From assembly GCA_030248195.1 (NCBI GenBank), contig JASAND010026128.1, forward strand, positions 1-64,000: DNA of 64,000 bases. Reading direction: 5' to 3'. How positions within the stretch are numbered: position 1 is the stretch's first letter; each line of letters begins with the position of its first letter. Source of the DNA: Trissonchulus latispiculum (Eukaryota > Nematoda > Enoplea > Enoplida > Ironidae). The notes beneath the pieces were generated by a model. That model was not told the DNA's origin, did not search any database, and saw only the letters and a list, made by a program, of their open reading frames with translations. The position numbers and the translations under genes are program-made. Positions 21,151-31,499 of this stretch are shown here, one piece after another.

Positions 21151-22168
21151 TTAAGGTGGTGGTTTCCTTTTGTGTAAATTTGACCCTACAGGCTTCAATT
21201 CTTTATGAAAGTAGATGGAACTTTCCAAATATGCTATTTTGGTGCTCTTTAACATTCTCGGACCAGTCCCGCATTTTTAGGTGAAAGGATGAGAAATTTT
21301 CGATTTTTGGCATAATACTCTCAGTAGGTAATCGATACATCAAATTGGTTGTTATGGATGGAAAGAGGATACAAAAACGAACATTTTTGCTTTTACAACC
21401 TTTGAGCTATCTCTCAGGGTTAAGTCAGTATAAGCCAAAAACGATTTTTGGGGTCAAAAAACGGCCATTTTCGAAAAAAATCAGTTTTTTCAAAATAACT
21501 GCTAATGCTACGAACAATTTTCGGTTATTTATACTCAATCAATACGCGGTAAAATTGCCCATTTTATCAGTGCCTATTAGCTGGGATTCGCTGCTTTAAG
21601 CTAGAGATTTGGCCGAAAAACCATTTTGGCAAAAACTGCGATTATTTTGTTTTAAACAGCGATTTCTCAAAAACTACCCAATGGATTCGCGTGATCTTTG
21701 CCAGAATGAAAATTCGCACTATTGCGGAGGGTCTTTTTTCTGGGTTTGAGTTAAAACGTCTCCAGTTGCGAGAAAACTGAATACAAAGTTGCGAAATTTC
21801 GTGTCACCGCACATTTCCCGGATTTTCTGGAGTATTGAAGCTTGTTGAGCCAAATCCAAAAAAATGTCCCTCGGCGCATATGTCATTCATATCATGACAC
21901 AAGAAAAAATTTTGGCCGATTCTACAGTTTTGAGAAATCCATGTTCAAAAATTTTTCGTCTATATTTAGCCTGTCAGATGTCAGCATGTCAGAACATTTT
22001 TGCTAGTTTTGTGCTGATTTTGCTGGTTTCATAAGCTGATGTGAATCTGCAGATTCTAAGCTTTAAAACGATGTATAAAGCTCTTTCCAACTCTCAAAAT
22101 TGCGAAAGTTATAGCGTTTCAAAAGAATCACGACAAAAGCACTGCACAAAAGGACACCACCACCTTAA
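21151..22168. mobile_element. TTAA-flanked DNA element (Kolobok/T2- or piggyBac-type), non-autonomous
   Basis: Starts TTAAGGTGGTGG, followed by TTTCCTTTTGTG, and ends with the inverse CACAAAAGGACACC-ACCACCTTAA. TTAA lies at both ends (21,151-21,154 and 22,165-22,168). TTAA target duplications are used by piggyBac and Kolobok elements. The inner TTAAGG start is closer to the T2/Kolobok group. It is 1,018 bp with no transposase ORF. The right 320 bp recur inverted at 26,534-26,870. Confidence 0.8.
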
Positions 22169-22450
22169 GTTACTGGGTCTGGCCTATATTTTGTATTGTC
22201 TGTCCAGCATGATGCGCTCCGCGGGACACCTTTTGCGTTGCCCAGCTTTCTTTGCTTGATGCTGGTACGGTGGTGTTTGGACTCCCAGCCTCTTTACGGC
22301 TGGCCTGGACTATTTCTGTGCCTTTTCCCGGCATGACCCGCTCTGCTGGATTAATCTGTTTACCTTGGAGAGGCCCATGGTTTGCACCGGCCTATTTACT
22401 GGTGGTTTAAGCTGGCTGTGGTCTGTATTTCCCTTGCCGAACTGTATAAC
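22169..22450 (+). other. Retrotransposon 3' region between two insertions
   Basis: Short stretch between the TTAA element and the hairpin array. The tone is similar to 24,263-24,480 (phrases with 'ctgtgcct', 'ggcctg'). No coding signal can be trusted. Confidence 0.35.
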
Positions 22451-22836
22451 TGTATAGACTATTCGTAAAGAAATAATGAAAAACGCCTGCCTGCAGTCAC
22501 TAAGGCCGTAGCCTTAGTCCGAACAGGAGAGAGCCAATGGGCGCTGTGAGCGCTCTTACCCAGAGAGAACTAATCTCTGGAGCTCCTGCCTGGTTGTCCA
22601 AGCAGGACAGCCAGCTCGGCTCTATCTGTGCTGCAACATAGCCAGAGAAGGTTTTATCAAAACCTCTCTGACTGTGCTATTCACAGAAGGAGGACTGCAG
22701 TGGCCAGCGGATCTCCGTAGAGATACAAACAGCATTTACGTCAAGAAAATGAAGTAAACGCTGGCCAGCAGGCGGATCCACGAGGGATACAAGGCATTAA
22801 TCATAAAGAAATAATGAAAAACGCCTGCCTGCAGTC

Positions 22837-22856
22837 ACTAAGGCCGTAGCCTTAGT
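22837..22856. repeat. Hairpin: ACTAAGGC stem, CGTA loop
   Basis: Perfect 8-bp stem with 4-base loop, in the second array unit. It is conserved in the other units. Confidence 0.9.
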
Positions 22857-22927
22857 CCGAACAGGAGAGAGCCAATGGGCGCTGTGAGCGCTCTTACCCA
22901 GAGAGAACTAATCTCTGGAGCTCCTGC

Positions 22928-22952
22928 CTGGTTGTCCAAGAAGGACAACCAG
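22928..22952. repeat. Hairpin: CTGGTTGTCC stem, AAGAA loop
   Basis: Perfect 10-bp stem in the second unit. In the first unit (from 22,590) the right arm reads GGACAGCCAG, so one pair is lost there. Confidence 0.9.
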
Positions 22953-24262
22953 CTCGGCTCTATCTGTGCTGCAACATAGCCAGAGAAGGTTTTATCAAAA
23001 CCTCTCTGACTGTGCTATGCACAGAAAGAGGACTGCAGTGGCCAGCGGATCTCCGTAGCTCCAGAGATTAGTTCTCTCTGGGTAAGAGCGCTCACAGCGC
23101 CCATTGGCTCTCTCCTGTTCGGACTAAGGCTACGGCCTTAGTGACTGCAGGCAGGCGTTTTTCATTATTTCTTTATGATTAATGCCTTGTATCCTTCGTG
23201 GATCCGCCTGCTGGTCAGCGTTTACTTCATTTTCTTGACGTAAATGCTGTTTGTATCTCTACGGCTGGCCACTGCAGTCCTCTTTCTGTGCATAGCACAG
23301 TTAGAGAGGTTTTGATAAAACCTTCTCTGGCTATGTTGCAGCACAGATAGAGCCGAGCTGGCTGTCCTTCTTGGACAACCAGGCAGTAGCTCCAGAGATT
23401 AGTTCTCTCTGGGTAAGAGCGCTCACAGCGCCCATTGGCTCTCTCCTGTTCGGACTAAGGCTACGGCCTTAGTGACTGCAGGCAGGCGTTTTTCATTATT
23501 TCTTTATGATTAATGCCTTGTATCCTTCGTGGATCCGCCTGCTGGCCAGCGTTTACTTCATTTTCTTGACGTAAATGCTGTTTGTATCTCTACGGAGATC
23601 CGCTGGCCACTGCAGTCCTCTTTCTGTGCATAGCACAGTCAGAGAGGTTTTGATAAAACCTTCTCTGGCTATGTTGCAGCACAGATAGAGCCGAGCTGGC
23701 TGTCCTTCTTGGACAACCAGGCAGGAGCTCCAGAGATTAGTTCTCTCTGGGTAAGAGCGCTCACAGCGCCCATTGACTCTCTCCTGTTCGGACTAAGGCT
23801 ACGGCCTTAGTGACTGCAGGCAGGCGTTTTTCATTATTTCTTTATGATTAATGCCTTGTATCCTTCGTGGATCCGCCTGCTGGCCAGCGTTTACTTCATT
23901 TTCTTGACGTAAATGCTGTTTGTATCTCTACGGAGGTCCGCTGGCCACTGCAGTCCTCTTTCTGTGCATAGCACAGTCAGAGAGGTTTTGATAAAACCTT
24001 CTCTAGCTATGTTGCAGCACAGATAGAGCCGAGCTGGCTGTCCTTCTTGGACAACCAGGCAGGAGCTCCAGAGATTAGTTCTCTCTGGGTAAGAGCGCTC
24101 ACAGCGCCCATTGGCTCTCTCCTGTTCGGACTAAGGCTACGGCCTTAGTGACTGCAGGCAGGCGTTTTTCATTATTTCTTTATGATTAATGCCTTGTATC
24201 CTTCGTGGATCCGCCTGCTGGCCAGCGTTTACTTCATTTTCCTGACGTGTATAGACTATTCG

Positions 24263-24992
24263 GCAATATTTCTGCCTCTGGTGTGAACCGTCGGGATGGG
24301 CCTACCTTATGCTTCGGTCCCCTGTTCTCAGGTTGGTGTGGGCATTTATTCTGGCAGTCCCTGGCCGGATATGTGGCACTAACACTGCCATTTGTTGCTC
24401 TGCCTTCTCTGCACTCCCGCATGCTGAAATGGTTCCCGGCACGCCTTTGGACGTTTCCACCCCTCCCGTTGTCTATCGTATATATTATGTGATTGTGTCT
24501 ATTTATATTCCTTGTTTTTGTAGTCTTTTCGAACTATTTTTCTTCAATAGCTACGTTTTTCGGGTTGTTTGCTGTTTTGCAGAGTCACTATTTTTGCCAT
24601 ATTCTGCAGGTTCTTCACTTTTGTGTCTATAATTTTTGCCTTACGCTGTTTGGTTTTCCATACTTTTGTTTGTTCCTACTACATTGTTAGTTTAGTCCTT
24701 ACGCAAAGTTAGTAAGTTGTAAGTTAGTTAGTTTGTTTTGTTTCGGTCACAGCCGACACAGTTTTACCCAGTCGCAGTTCGAAGAGTCATGCAGAGCTGA
24801 CTGTGAGCCACTTAATTCGTAGGCGATGGGGATCGTTTGGCTCCACTTTTAATGTACGTAGTTTCTTAACACCAAGTTTTACCACTAACATTACTAATAG
24901 GCGCCAACACTAACATAACACAAGTTTTACCATTGTCTAATCGACTGTGTGACACTTGTTGTAATCGCCGCGGCGGCAAAGAGGGGGTATTT
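24263..24992 (+). other. 3' end region of the large gypsy element
   Basis: T-rich sequence with short frames, followed at 24,978-24,987 by AAAGAGGGGG, a candidate polypurine tract directly before the TGTGGG repeat. No known protein domain. Confidence 0.45.
24978..24987 (+). promoter_or_regulatory. Candidate polypurine tract of the large gypsy element
   Basis: AAAGAGGGGG sits five bases before the second TGTGGG LTR-start repeat. Confidence 0.5.
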
Positions 24993-25070
24993 TGTGGGAT
25001 ATTATCCATTGTATGAGTAAATTACACTGCGCAACAGCGCAGCAGTGTGGCGCAGAAGCACACTGTTCTC
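24993..25070 (+). repeat. Candidate 3' LTR start, 78 bp
   Basis: Copy of 6,795-6,872 (TGTGGGATATTATCCATTG...). Similarity to the upstream copy ends at 25,070, so I cannot place the right end of the LTR. Confidence 0.55.
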
Positions 25071-25907
25071 CCTGGGGACTCCCCACTGTGAGAACTACCC
25101 ACTGGCAGACTTGGGATCCGGCGTACCATCGGTCCGGACGACACAAAAGAAAAATACTAGCGCGTCTGCCATCGCACCACAATACAAAATAGCCTAACTA
25201 ATATGGCTGACTGTGACTACGCAAAGGAGAACATCCCCAAAACTGGAGTACGTGTACGAGTAAGCACATGACACAACAGAGCAACAAGCATTCTTTCCCT
25301 CCAAAACTCCCTTACTTAAGACGACCACTAATTTATACAACTCCTATTCAAAATATAGACACACCAAACAAACAATTTACACAATTCGACAAAGCAAAAA
25401 AGGAATGGGAAGCGTCACTAAGCGTACCCGGGGAAGGGTGCCAGTAGCCATGGTAATATTGAATATCCCACGAAAGACCGGGTAGTGTCAACCGGTGCAC
25501 AGTAGGACCATCTCGAACATCCCAGGAAAAAAATCGGAGATCGGGATCAGTCCCACAAAGATCGGGACCACAGACAATGATCGGGGCTATCGACAAGTTC
25601 GGGGTCCACCAACAAAAATCGGGGGCCCGACCAACAAAGATTGGAGCCCAAGCAACAAAGATAGGGGGCCCGACCACCACAGGTCTGAGGCTCAGCAGAG
25701 CACCCGGGATCAAGTCCATGATGACCAGATACTGTTTTGGCAAAAGAAACCTTGTGTACCAGGCAAAGGACCGGGAAACAGTCAGCCTAGGTGACAAGGC
25801 CAACCCTAAAGGGAACTAGGACCTCAGAAAAGTTCGAGATTACCCTGCAGAAAGGATTGGGGCCTCCGGCAAAGATCGGGATTACGCCGAAACAGTTCGG
25901 TACTGAG
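25071..25907 (+). other. Possible LTR remainder with degenerate tandem repeat
   Basis: Contains a second block (25,530-25,690) of the AAGTTCGGGGTCC-type repeat, here drifting toward AAAATCGGGGGCCCGACCAAC. The antisense frame (25,348-25,803) is a Pro/Trp/Phe-rich by-product of the repeat. I see no gene. Confidence 0.45.
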
Positions 25908-25990
25908 TGACCATCTTTTCTGAAAACCCCCTCTTTTATAGTGAAAATCTAATTTGCATATAGTGCGAAATATTGCTTTTTGGACAACTA
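25908..25990 (+). repeat. 85-bp repeat, copy of 3,490-3,575
   Basis: Starts TGACCATCTTTTCTGAAAAC and ends TATTGCTTTTTGGA. It is the same orientation as the upstream copy and marks the right edge of the gypsy block. Confidence 0.7.
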
Positions 25991-26533
25991 ACTTTGGAAG
26001 CCAGAAATTCCACACAGCAGAAGCATAGCTAAAATCCCAAGCCTAAATCGTAAAATCAATTTACACAAAAGCTGGAAAACATCGATTGTTACAAATAATT
26101 TAACAGAACTTCGATGCACTGTTGCACATGTTCCCACACCATGAAGAAGTCATCTGAACACCTATTATCTGGAGCTATTCTGATGAAATATTTGAAAAAT
26201 TATCAATTTTCTTTTCAAAATTTTAACAATTTGTTATCGAGATTTCCAATTACTATTCAAAATAATTCGAACTTGGATCATTTTCCCAGGAATAGAGGTA
26301 TGAAAGAAATTACCTGGACACATATTTGGAGGAAAATTATTAAATGATATGTGAGAAGAAAAGAAACTATCTAATTTTGAATAGTTGTATAGTCGACAAT
26401 TTGTTAACTCGTAACATCAGTATGTTCTCAGGGTTCAGAGATAAGTAATTGATGCTCTGGTTTGCATCAAGTTTAATTAGTAAATGCTTCGAAGCTTTCT
26501 GCCACAGCCCTTTTAAGCAACTGCTCAGCTGAT

Positions 26534-26870
26534 TTAAGGTGATGGTATCCTTTTGTGCAGTGCTTTTGTGGTGATTCTCTGAAACGCTTTAACTTTCGCA
26601 ATTTTGGGAGATAGAAAGAGCTTTATACTTCGTTTTAAAGCTTATAATCTGTACATTCATACGAACTTACGAAACTTGCAAAATAAGAAAAAACTGGTAA
26701 AAAATTGTCTGACATACTGACATCTGACAGGCTGAATATAGGCTGACAAAAATTTTTGAACATCGATTTCTCAAAACTATAGAAAAGACCAAACTTTTGT
26801 CTTGTGCCATGATAGACACGTGGGCCGAGGGACATTTCTTGGATTTGGCTCAACAAGCCTGGAACGGAGC
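26534..26870. mobile_element. Truncated TTAA element, one end only
   Basis: Starts TTAAGGTGATGG and follows, in inverse orientation, the right 320 bp of the 21,151-22,168 element, including the 'aacgctttaactttcgcaat' segment. The other end is missing. Confidence 0.8.
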
Positions 26871-27350
26871 ACCTGCTGAAACATCCGGATCTAAAAGAAG
26901 CTTCTAGTTCTAAGCTACTGTTAACTCGAATTGGCATTATAACCCAAAGTCTGTGTACTGCCACTGTGGACTGCCAGGGCGAGTTTAGTGTCTCGACAGC
27001 AATGTGAACCGAAGATCTTTGCAACTCAGAAAAAGTACTCGATATTTCAGACCCACCCAAAGTTTGGGAATTTGCGGGCGCAGGGGTTAGTAAAGGAGGT
27101 TTACCCTCCGAGACTGCATCCAAGGGGTTGTCGAAACAGTAGTTACCGGTCCCTTCCAGGTCTGGCACAGCATATTCCAATAACCTGTAGATTTTGGTGT
27201 CACTTCCGGGGTCCCCCGGCTCACCCCCCGGGTTCCCGGAACCCACTGTTGAGGAGGTTGACCACTGAATTTAAACAAATATCTGGAAAAACAGCACTTT
27301 GACGCTCGGGGGCGGTGCCCCCAATCGCAGTAGAGGAAAGTGCCCCGAGT
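26871..27350. other. Intergenic DNA, nothing recognised
   Basis: A mixed-composition stretch with phrases such as 'gggtcccccggctc'. The minus-strand frame over it has no recognisable domain. Confidence 0.35.
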
Positions 27351-27354
27351 AGGG

Positions 27355-28760
27355 GAAGTTGCCCAAATATGAGCAAATCCAAGTTTAACATATAAAATAT
27401 AGAAGCAAAAAGTTGCCTAATTTGAGCACCCGGGTTCCTAATATGAGCAAGAGGTGCCTAATATGGACCTATGTTAAACATAAGCTATCTTCAGCATATA
27501 ATTACTTCATAAAGCACCGTTTTAGCTTCTAAAATCTGATTTGTTTGTTTTAAACATATGCTATTAATTTATTTAAGTTTAAGCTATTGAATAAGTTTTT
27601 TGAGGGAGCTTATCCAGTACATAGATATTGCAACTTAACAATATCATTACACGTTAATCAAGAAAGGCAGGAATGTGAATTTAAAAACATTAAATGTTAA
27701 AACATTAAAATTAAACAACATTAAAAGTTTAATCAATTAAAAATTTTAATAAATGGGAAATTTTAATTAATTAATGATTAATTTTAATTTGAAATTAATT
27801 TTAATTAACCATTAATTTTAATTTAAAATTCATTTTAAGTAATGAAAAATTACGGTAGTATTAGATCCCGGAGCCGGAACATTCTGAAGCAATGCTATGT
27901 TTCCGAAATCCGTATTAATAGGAATTTAATAAATTATCGATTATTAACGTGTACGTAACCAGCGGCATGAACCTCAAGACTTACAGACTGCTAAACATGA
28001 AGTGATTTCTCGATTAAGTATTTAGTAAATAAATTAACTTATTTTAACTCATTAACTCATTCGTTAGTGTTTCCTTTTTCAACCCTTTTCATTCAACGCA
28101 GATATTTAAGCCAAGCCAAGTGCATTTAAAGATGTTCCAAGAACTTGTAACCTTAAATTAAAATTAGTTCGTGTTAAGGAAACTTAACTTATACGGATGA
28201 AATTTGAATCCAGCTGATTAGATTAGTTAAACTGATTAAATTTAATCCTTGGGACTAAAATATTAATCTATCAATATAGTTTCTTTAATGTCATTTCTAA
28301 TCAAGCAGATTATTAATTTGTTATTTAATCGCTTTCTTTAACGACTAATTTTCACCGCTTTAATCCTCTGCCTTGTTGTAAATTAGTTTTTAATCCTCGT
28401 TCAGCTACGAAAATTAAATGGACTAAAACTTATTCAATTAAAATTTCGAATAAAAATTCTCTTTCAATGATGTGTGAAATCAAATTTCTGGGCTAACGTT
28501 TAAAAATTTGTAATGAAACTCAAAAATGGAAGTGTACTAACTTGGATAGTGTCATTATTAGCTACATTTTTAATCCAGATGAATGAAATTTGCTTTAAAA
28601 ACATTAAAATACGAAGTTTTAAGATTTCCACGTGCTAAAGATAGCCTATCTTTAACATGGGCTCATATTAGGAACCCCATGTTCATAATAGGACACCAAA
28701 CTTTTCACGTTTGCTCATATTCGGACTCCATGGCAAAAGTTGGACTAAAAATAGTTCTGC
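27355..28760. mobile_element. Candidate inverted-repeat element with AT-rich core
   Basis: The left end (27,355-27,485) contains AATATGAGCAAA, 'gttcctaatatgagc' and 'cctaatatgg'. The right end (28,650-28,755) contains the same words inverted and in mirrored order. The core is extremely AT-rich, with palindromic TTAATTAA words at 27,755-27,830. No ORF and no clear target duplication. It could be a decayed non-autonomous DNA transposon. Confidence 0.5.
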
Positions 28761-29834
28761 TGCGAGAAAGTTTATATTTATTTAATCTGAACGTTTGAAA
28801 CTTTACAGACTCATTCTAGACATTCTCCCGTACAAGAAGATATAAAATTTTCCATAATTGATCCAAGAGACGGAGAGAATCCTTGCATCAAAAATGTTGC
28901 TGTTGCAACCAGGAAGGTTGCTTGCAAAAATATAATATTCTGGATGTTAATAGAAGTAAATGTTTATAAAATCCATCGTCTAACCAAAATAAACAATTTC
29001 TGGCAGAATTATAGCAAACATTTAATGCTTTCAATTGATATCTTTTAGCCGCATTTTGGTTCAGTAGTTTGTTCAATCTGGAGCTTCAAACTGAAAGTTG
29101 GTCCACTACCCCCTAGGTGTAGAATTTTGTGAGGTAATTTGGAGGTCCCCCACCCGAAGTTTGCGCAGTTTGCATGGCTTTCTCTGAGTTTGCATGGCCT
29201 TACTTTACCGAAATTCATGTATGACTACACCTATCTAACACCGTCTAAAAACTATTTCTCTGACTATTCGAAATCAGAAATTTTATTTGGATCGTCCAAA
29301 TAAATCAAAGTTTCTAATAAATCTTGTGTTAATTTACGTTTTTTAGCAACAGAGCGTGTTAAAAGTGGGGAGAAACATATGGCATCTGCTTATTTCACGG
29401 TCGCCAATTTGTACAGTTGAAAATGTGTGCAGTTTGTATATTTGGAAATAAACTGACTTTGTTTCGAAGACTACTAGGTTTCTACGCGGTGTGTGATGCT
29501 ACTTCTTCCCTAACCTACGTGCGTTCTACTAGCCTAGACTTCAGCATGAACTTTACTTGACAATGACCTTGACAGCAATAGTTCCCAGATACTAACTATA
29601 AATTTGAATGCAAATAAAGCAGTAATTGAAATTGGCTACGCCAATGCCAAGCGAATTGCTGCATTGGGAAACTTAGGAGATTCCGGCACGACCTACCCGT
29701 ACTAGCCTAACCTAAGAACTAAGTTGAACGTTTGCAAGATAATTTTTGTAATGAAGCGAGTAAAATTACAGCTGAACTTCTTGGCCTGTCTTCTCCTTTG
29801 ATCCTCCAAGGGGAAACTCGCTAAATTACGACGG
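28761..29834. other. Intergenic DNA, nothing recognised
   Basis: AT-rich, no ORF above background, no RNA gene seen. Confidence 0.4.
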
Positions 29835-29935
29835 AAGGTCAGCGCGTCTATTAGGAATTAGTAGATGTCTCCAGAATCAGAGATCCCTATAGCCGACCTA
29901 GTTAGGGGTGTTGTCGTGAGTTCGTTTGATAGGGG
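29835..29935 (+). repeat. ~100-bp dispersed repeat, shared with 44,430-44,545
   Basis: Shares 'aggtcagcgcgt', 'gatccctatagcc-acctagttaggggt' and 'gtgagttcgttt' with 44,430-44,545 in the same order. A weaker piece, 'cggttaggggtagtg', lies at 55,610. Possibly SINE-like. No clear pol III boxes. Confidence 0.6.
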
Positions 29936-29959
29936 TATTCAGGTATGATCACAACAAGA

Positions 29960-30045
29960 TCTTTTTCAGCAAAGAGATCGCAACAGGATCTGGTTCAGCA
30001 GAGATCGCAACAGGATCTGGTTCAGCAAAGAGACCGCAACTAGAC
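29960..30045 (+). repeat. Tandem repeat, ~34-bp unit, about 2.5 copies
   Basis: Repeats of 'gatcgcaacaggatctggtt' followed by 'cagca(aa)gag'. Short and imperfect. Confidence 0.8.
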
Positions 30046-30182
30046 TCAATTGAAAACTCTACACTTTACGGATTAATAACTGATTCAGGTACAATTTAAG
30101 GACAATTTTGCAAACTGAACTGTTAATGATATCAAAACAAATGTTATTCCGTATTTTGACAGTATACAATATAGATACAGTG

Positions 30183-31499
30183 TACCAGGGCTGCCAATTC
30201 TCTTTTCCTAGACAATGATATTTAAAAATTGACCGATAGTATGGGAAGAATAGTTAAATCACATTAGTTATTTCTCTCTCTGTTCGGGAATCTCGCTAGG
30301 CATAGATTGGTGTTGCCACCTTTGCTTCTCCCCATCAGTCATATCTAGTATGACCCTCGCTATGTCGCCTGGATGCCGTCCCGCTGTGGGAGGCTGGAGG
30401 GAGCCCGTCGTGTGGCCTTTCGGCTCAGGGTTATCTAACCTCCATTAAGTGCTCATGCGTATAGCAGTGGAGCACAGCGTCTTTCGATGGGTGGGATCAG
30501 AAGCAAACCCGGGGGTGTGTCCATGCTTGCAATTCGTCCGCTCCTTTATTGCAGGACTACTTACGCGGACGAATCGAGGACTGCCTGGTAGTAATAGCCT
30601 ATTTGGGGGTCCTCGTGACCCTAGACTCAATTAGCTACCTAATTTGCATATTGTGGCGATACAACGATGGACATTCACTCATGGTGTCTATTAACCTCAT
30701 TCTTTTACGTCACCAGCCATTTAACGTATGATTAGACAATAATACACATTTATTCAATTTTCTTGCGTTAGTAAAGGAAGTTCTATCGGTAACAATCCCA
30801 TGCACCAGATGGGAGTTGATATACTGCCAAATATTAAGATAATCCATAATCCATAATCCATGTTAGCAACATTTTGACTAAATATAATCTTAATTTTGGT
30901 TAACCATACAAGATTTGATATGAACTGTCATTTAAAAAAACCATTACCAACGATTACAACTTGTATTGTGCTGTACAATGTTTGCATATTCTGGATTATC
31001 CCAATTCTACGGTTTGTGTTGCTAGCAGGTATCCGATCAGCCCAGTTAATGTGTTAACGAGTTCTGAATGTTGTCTGGAGTATAAGCGTTTCTGAATGGA
31101 GATTGTTTAAATGAAACAGTGTTAAACATAATTTGGGGACTAAAACTATTAATTGGGCAGATTCTAAACTACTACTCATTCTGGGTTGACAATCCTTACA
31201 ACCCCTATCGGACAAGGGGAGTTTCCGTAAGGTGCCAATTAAAAACAACCAAAACATTCATTCTGCACTCATACGAAACCAGAACACTCCACTGTCATAC
31301 AAATCAGACATTTCTAGAAATCGGTTAGTTTCGGAACCTCACGCTCCATGAGGGGGTTTACCCGAATAGCCGTTCTACGTAAATTTCAGAACGCACTCAC
31401 ACATTACTTTCATATACACTACTTAACAAAATACCTGACTATTTAAATACTAAATAGCTAAACCCTAACCATGTGCATATTTGATTCTTGACTATTAAG
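30183..31499. other. Probable left part of hairpin-rich element R1
   Basis: Starts with TACCAGGGCTGCCA, close to the terminal repeat of the R2 and R3 elements. Internally I recognise nothing coding. The stretch at 30,340-30,640 is GC-richer but has no known motif. Confidence 0.35.

Larger units (their letters stand above)
22451..24262. mobile_element. Array of 338-bp hairpin-rich units with 15-bp target duplication
   Basis: The array body is 22,466-24,247. Exact 15-bp direct repeats TGTATAGACTATTCG flank it (22,451-22,465 and 24,248-24,262). Two head-to-tail units lie on the plus strand (first 22,466-22,803, second from 22,804 and cut at about 23,058). Then come about three and a half units in reverse orientation, with the landmark TTCATTATTT at 23,161, 23,492, 23,830 and 24,168 (periods 331, 338, 338). 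Each unit is a chain of short perfect or near-perfect hairpins. No ORF. A long, exact, non-standard target duplication fits target-primed reverse transcription (LINE-, SINE- or Penelope-like) better than a cut-and-paste transposase. Confidence 0.9.

Noticed and set aside
22451..24262. Hammerhead ribozyme in the 338-bp units
   Set aside because: I looked for CTGANGA and GAAA cores in both strands of the unit and did not find a convincing arrangement.
6795..25070. A complete LTR pair for the large gypsy element
   Set aside because: Only 78 bp match between the two ends and no target duplication was found, so I report candidate LTR starts only.
25348..25803. 151-codon minus-strand Pro/Trp-rich protein
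   Set aside because: Produced by the degenerate AAGTTCGGGG tandem repeat. No Met context or domain supports it.
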